Of a stretch of DNA of 64,000 bases, positions 63,520 through 64,000 are shown in pieces. Made by a program: the position numbers and the translations under genes. Location: contig NZ_JAGSYI010000007.1 in NCBI RefSeq assembly GCF_025685625.1, forward strand, positions 1 to 64,000, read 5' to 3'. This DNA comes from Acidicapsa acidisoli (lineage in GTDB: Bacteria > Acidobacteriota > Terriglobia > Terriglobales > Acidobacteriaceae). The stretch's first letter is position 1. Every line of letters starts with the position of its first letter. Under the pieces are notes generated by a model, which did no database searches, was not told the origin of the DNA, and saw only the letters and a list, made by a program, of their open reading frames with translations.

Positions 63520-64000
63520 CTAAACCGCAACGACAAAGCTGTCTTCCGTGCGCGTTACCGAGTGGTACAGCGTATCGCGCTCCACAGGCACGCGCCCAGC
63601 GGCGGTGATCAGCCGGCAAAGCTCCTTGCGCGTCATTCCCTGCGGCGTGGTGGCCCCTGCGTCGTGGTAAATCTTCTCCTCGATCACCGTGCCGTCCAGA
63701 TCGTCCGCGCCAAAGCGCAGCGCGATTTGCGCGATCTTCGGCGTCAGCATCTGCCAATAAGCCTTGATATGTGCGAAGTTATCCAACAGTAGCCTGCCCA
63801 CTGCAACCTGGCGAATATCCGTCAATCCCGTAGTGACTGGCAGATGATCGAGCGCCGTGTTTTCGGGATGGAAGGCCAGCGGAATAAAGGTCTGAAAGCC
63901 GCCGGTCTCGTCCTGCACCTCGCGCAGTTTCAGCATATGATCGACGCGATCCTCATCGTTTTCGATGTGGCCGTAAAGCATCGTCGCATTCGACCGGAAG
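63520..64000 (-). CDS. mqnE: Aminodeoxyfutalosine synthase MqnE, C-terminal part (partial)
   Basis: About 160 codons up to the right edge, still open at 64000. TMLYGHIENDEDRVDHMLKL, FIPLAFHPENT, LLDNFAHIKAYWQML and the C-terminal IEEKIYHDAGATTPQGMTR and LCRLITAAGRVPVERDTLY fit the radical SAM enzyme MqnE. This enzyme joins a carboxyvinyl precursor and SAM in the futalosine menaquinone pathway. The radical SAM Cys cluster lies outside the window. MqnC/CofH are close relatives, but SNATMLYGHIE favours MqnE. Confidence 0.85.
   Translation of the reverse strand, partial: FRSNATMLYGHIENDEDRVDHMLKLREVQDETGGFQTFIPLAFHPENTALDHLPVTTGLTDIRQVAVGRLLLDNFAHIKAYWQMLTPKIAQIALRFGADDLDGTVIEEKIYHDAGATTPQGMTRKELCRLITAAGRVPVERDTLYHSVTRTEDSFVVAV

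Overview
The window looks like chromosomal DNA of a Gram-negative, high-GC soil bacterium, most probably Acidobacteriota (class Terriglobia). This is an inference. It rests on the mix of a bacillithiol-type glycosyltransferase (BshA), a futalosine-pathway menaquinone gene (mqnE), LPS heptose genes, Mla-type lipid transport genes, a DUF1680 glycosidase, tandem small secreted helical proteins, and short hairpin repeats of the kind I associate with that phylum. No sequence search was possible.

Left edge (1-2430): the inner end of an integrated element. It carries the C-terminal tail of a probable primase/helicase-type ATPase, a small Tad2/DUF2829-like gene (candidate Thoeris anti-defence), a non-coding stretch with a 20-bp inverted repeat and six GAAGAT motifs, and a P4-type tyrosine integrase with its terminator. 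The element abuts the 3' end of a tRNA-Val(TAC) gene, the presumed attachment site.

2.6-25 kb is mainly core metabolism. It holds a YdjC-type deacetylase plus BshA, a LytS-type sensor kinase, ribA, a DUF2090/DinB/P-loop kinase operon, and the glycolytic series gap - DUF4926 - ridA - pgk - tpiA. The glycolytic series is interrupted at 12.7-14.9 kb by an accessory islet (BrnT/BrnA toxin-antitoxin and unknown genes). A complete ADP-heptose set follows (hldE, gmhA, gmhB, hldD and a family 9 glycosyltransferase), with an unusual 5 x 21-bp tandem repeat in front of hldD, and then a fused alpha/beta E1 2-oxoacid dehydrogenase.

25-40 kb contains a K+-independent-type membrane pyrophosphatase, an operon of three paralogous secreted helical proteins, an MscS channel, a DUF255 thioredoxin-fold protein, an outer-membrane barrel, an M20 peptidase, an alpha/beta hydrolase translationally coupled to glycerate 2-kinase, an ECF sigma / membrane protein / Spy-like operon, and a divergent pair of a GH127-like glycosidase and araD that points to L-arabinose use.

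41-64 kb contains a PDZ-7TM-GAF-PAS histidine kinase overlapping an NtrC-type regulator with a GAFTSA loop, a TetR/aldo-keto reductase divergon, pdxH, an FG-GAP protein, gadB, a large secreted animal-type haem peroxidase, a REC-PAS-GGDEF-EAL protein, a small Cys/His-rich protein, a beta-propeller protein, an MFS exporter, a DedA/VTT protein, an MlaE/MlaF pair (MlaF lacks the Walker B glutamate), a glutaryl-CoA-dehydrogenase-like gene, and the 3' end of mqnE.
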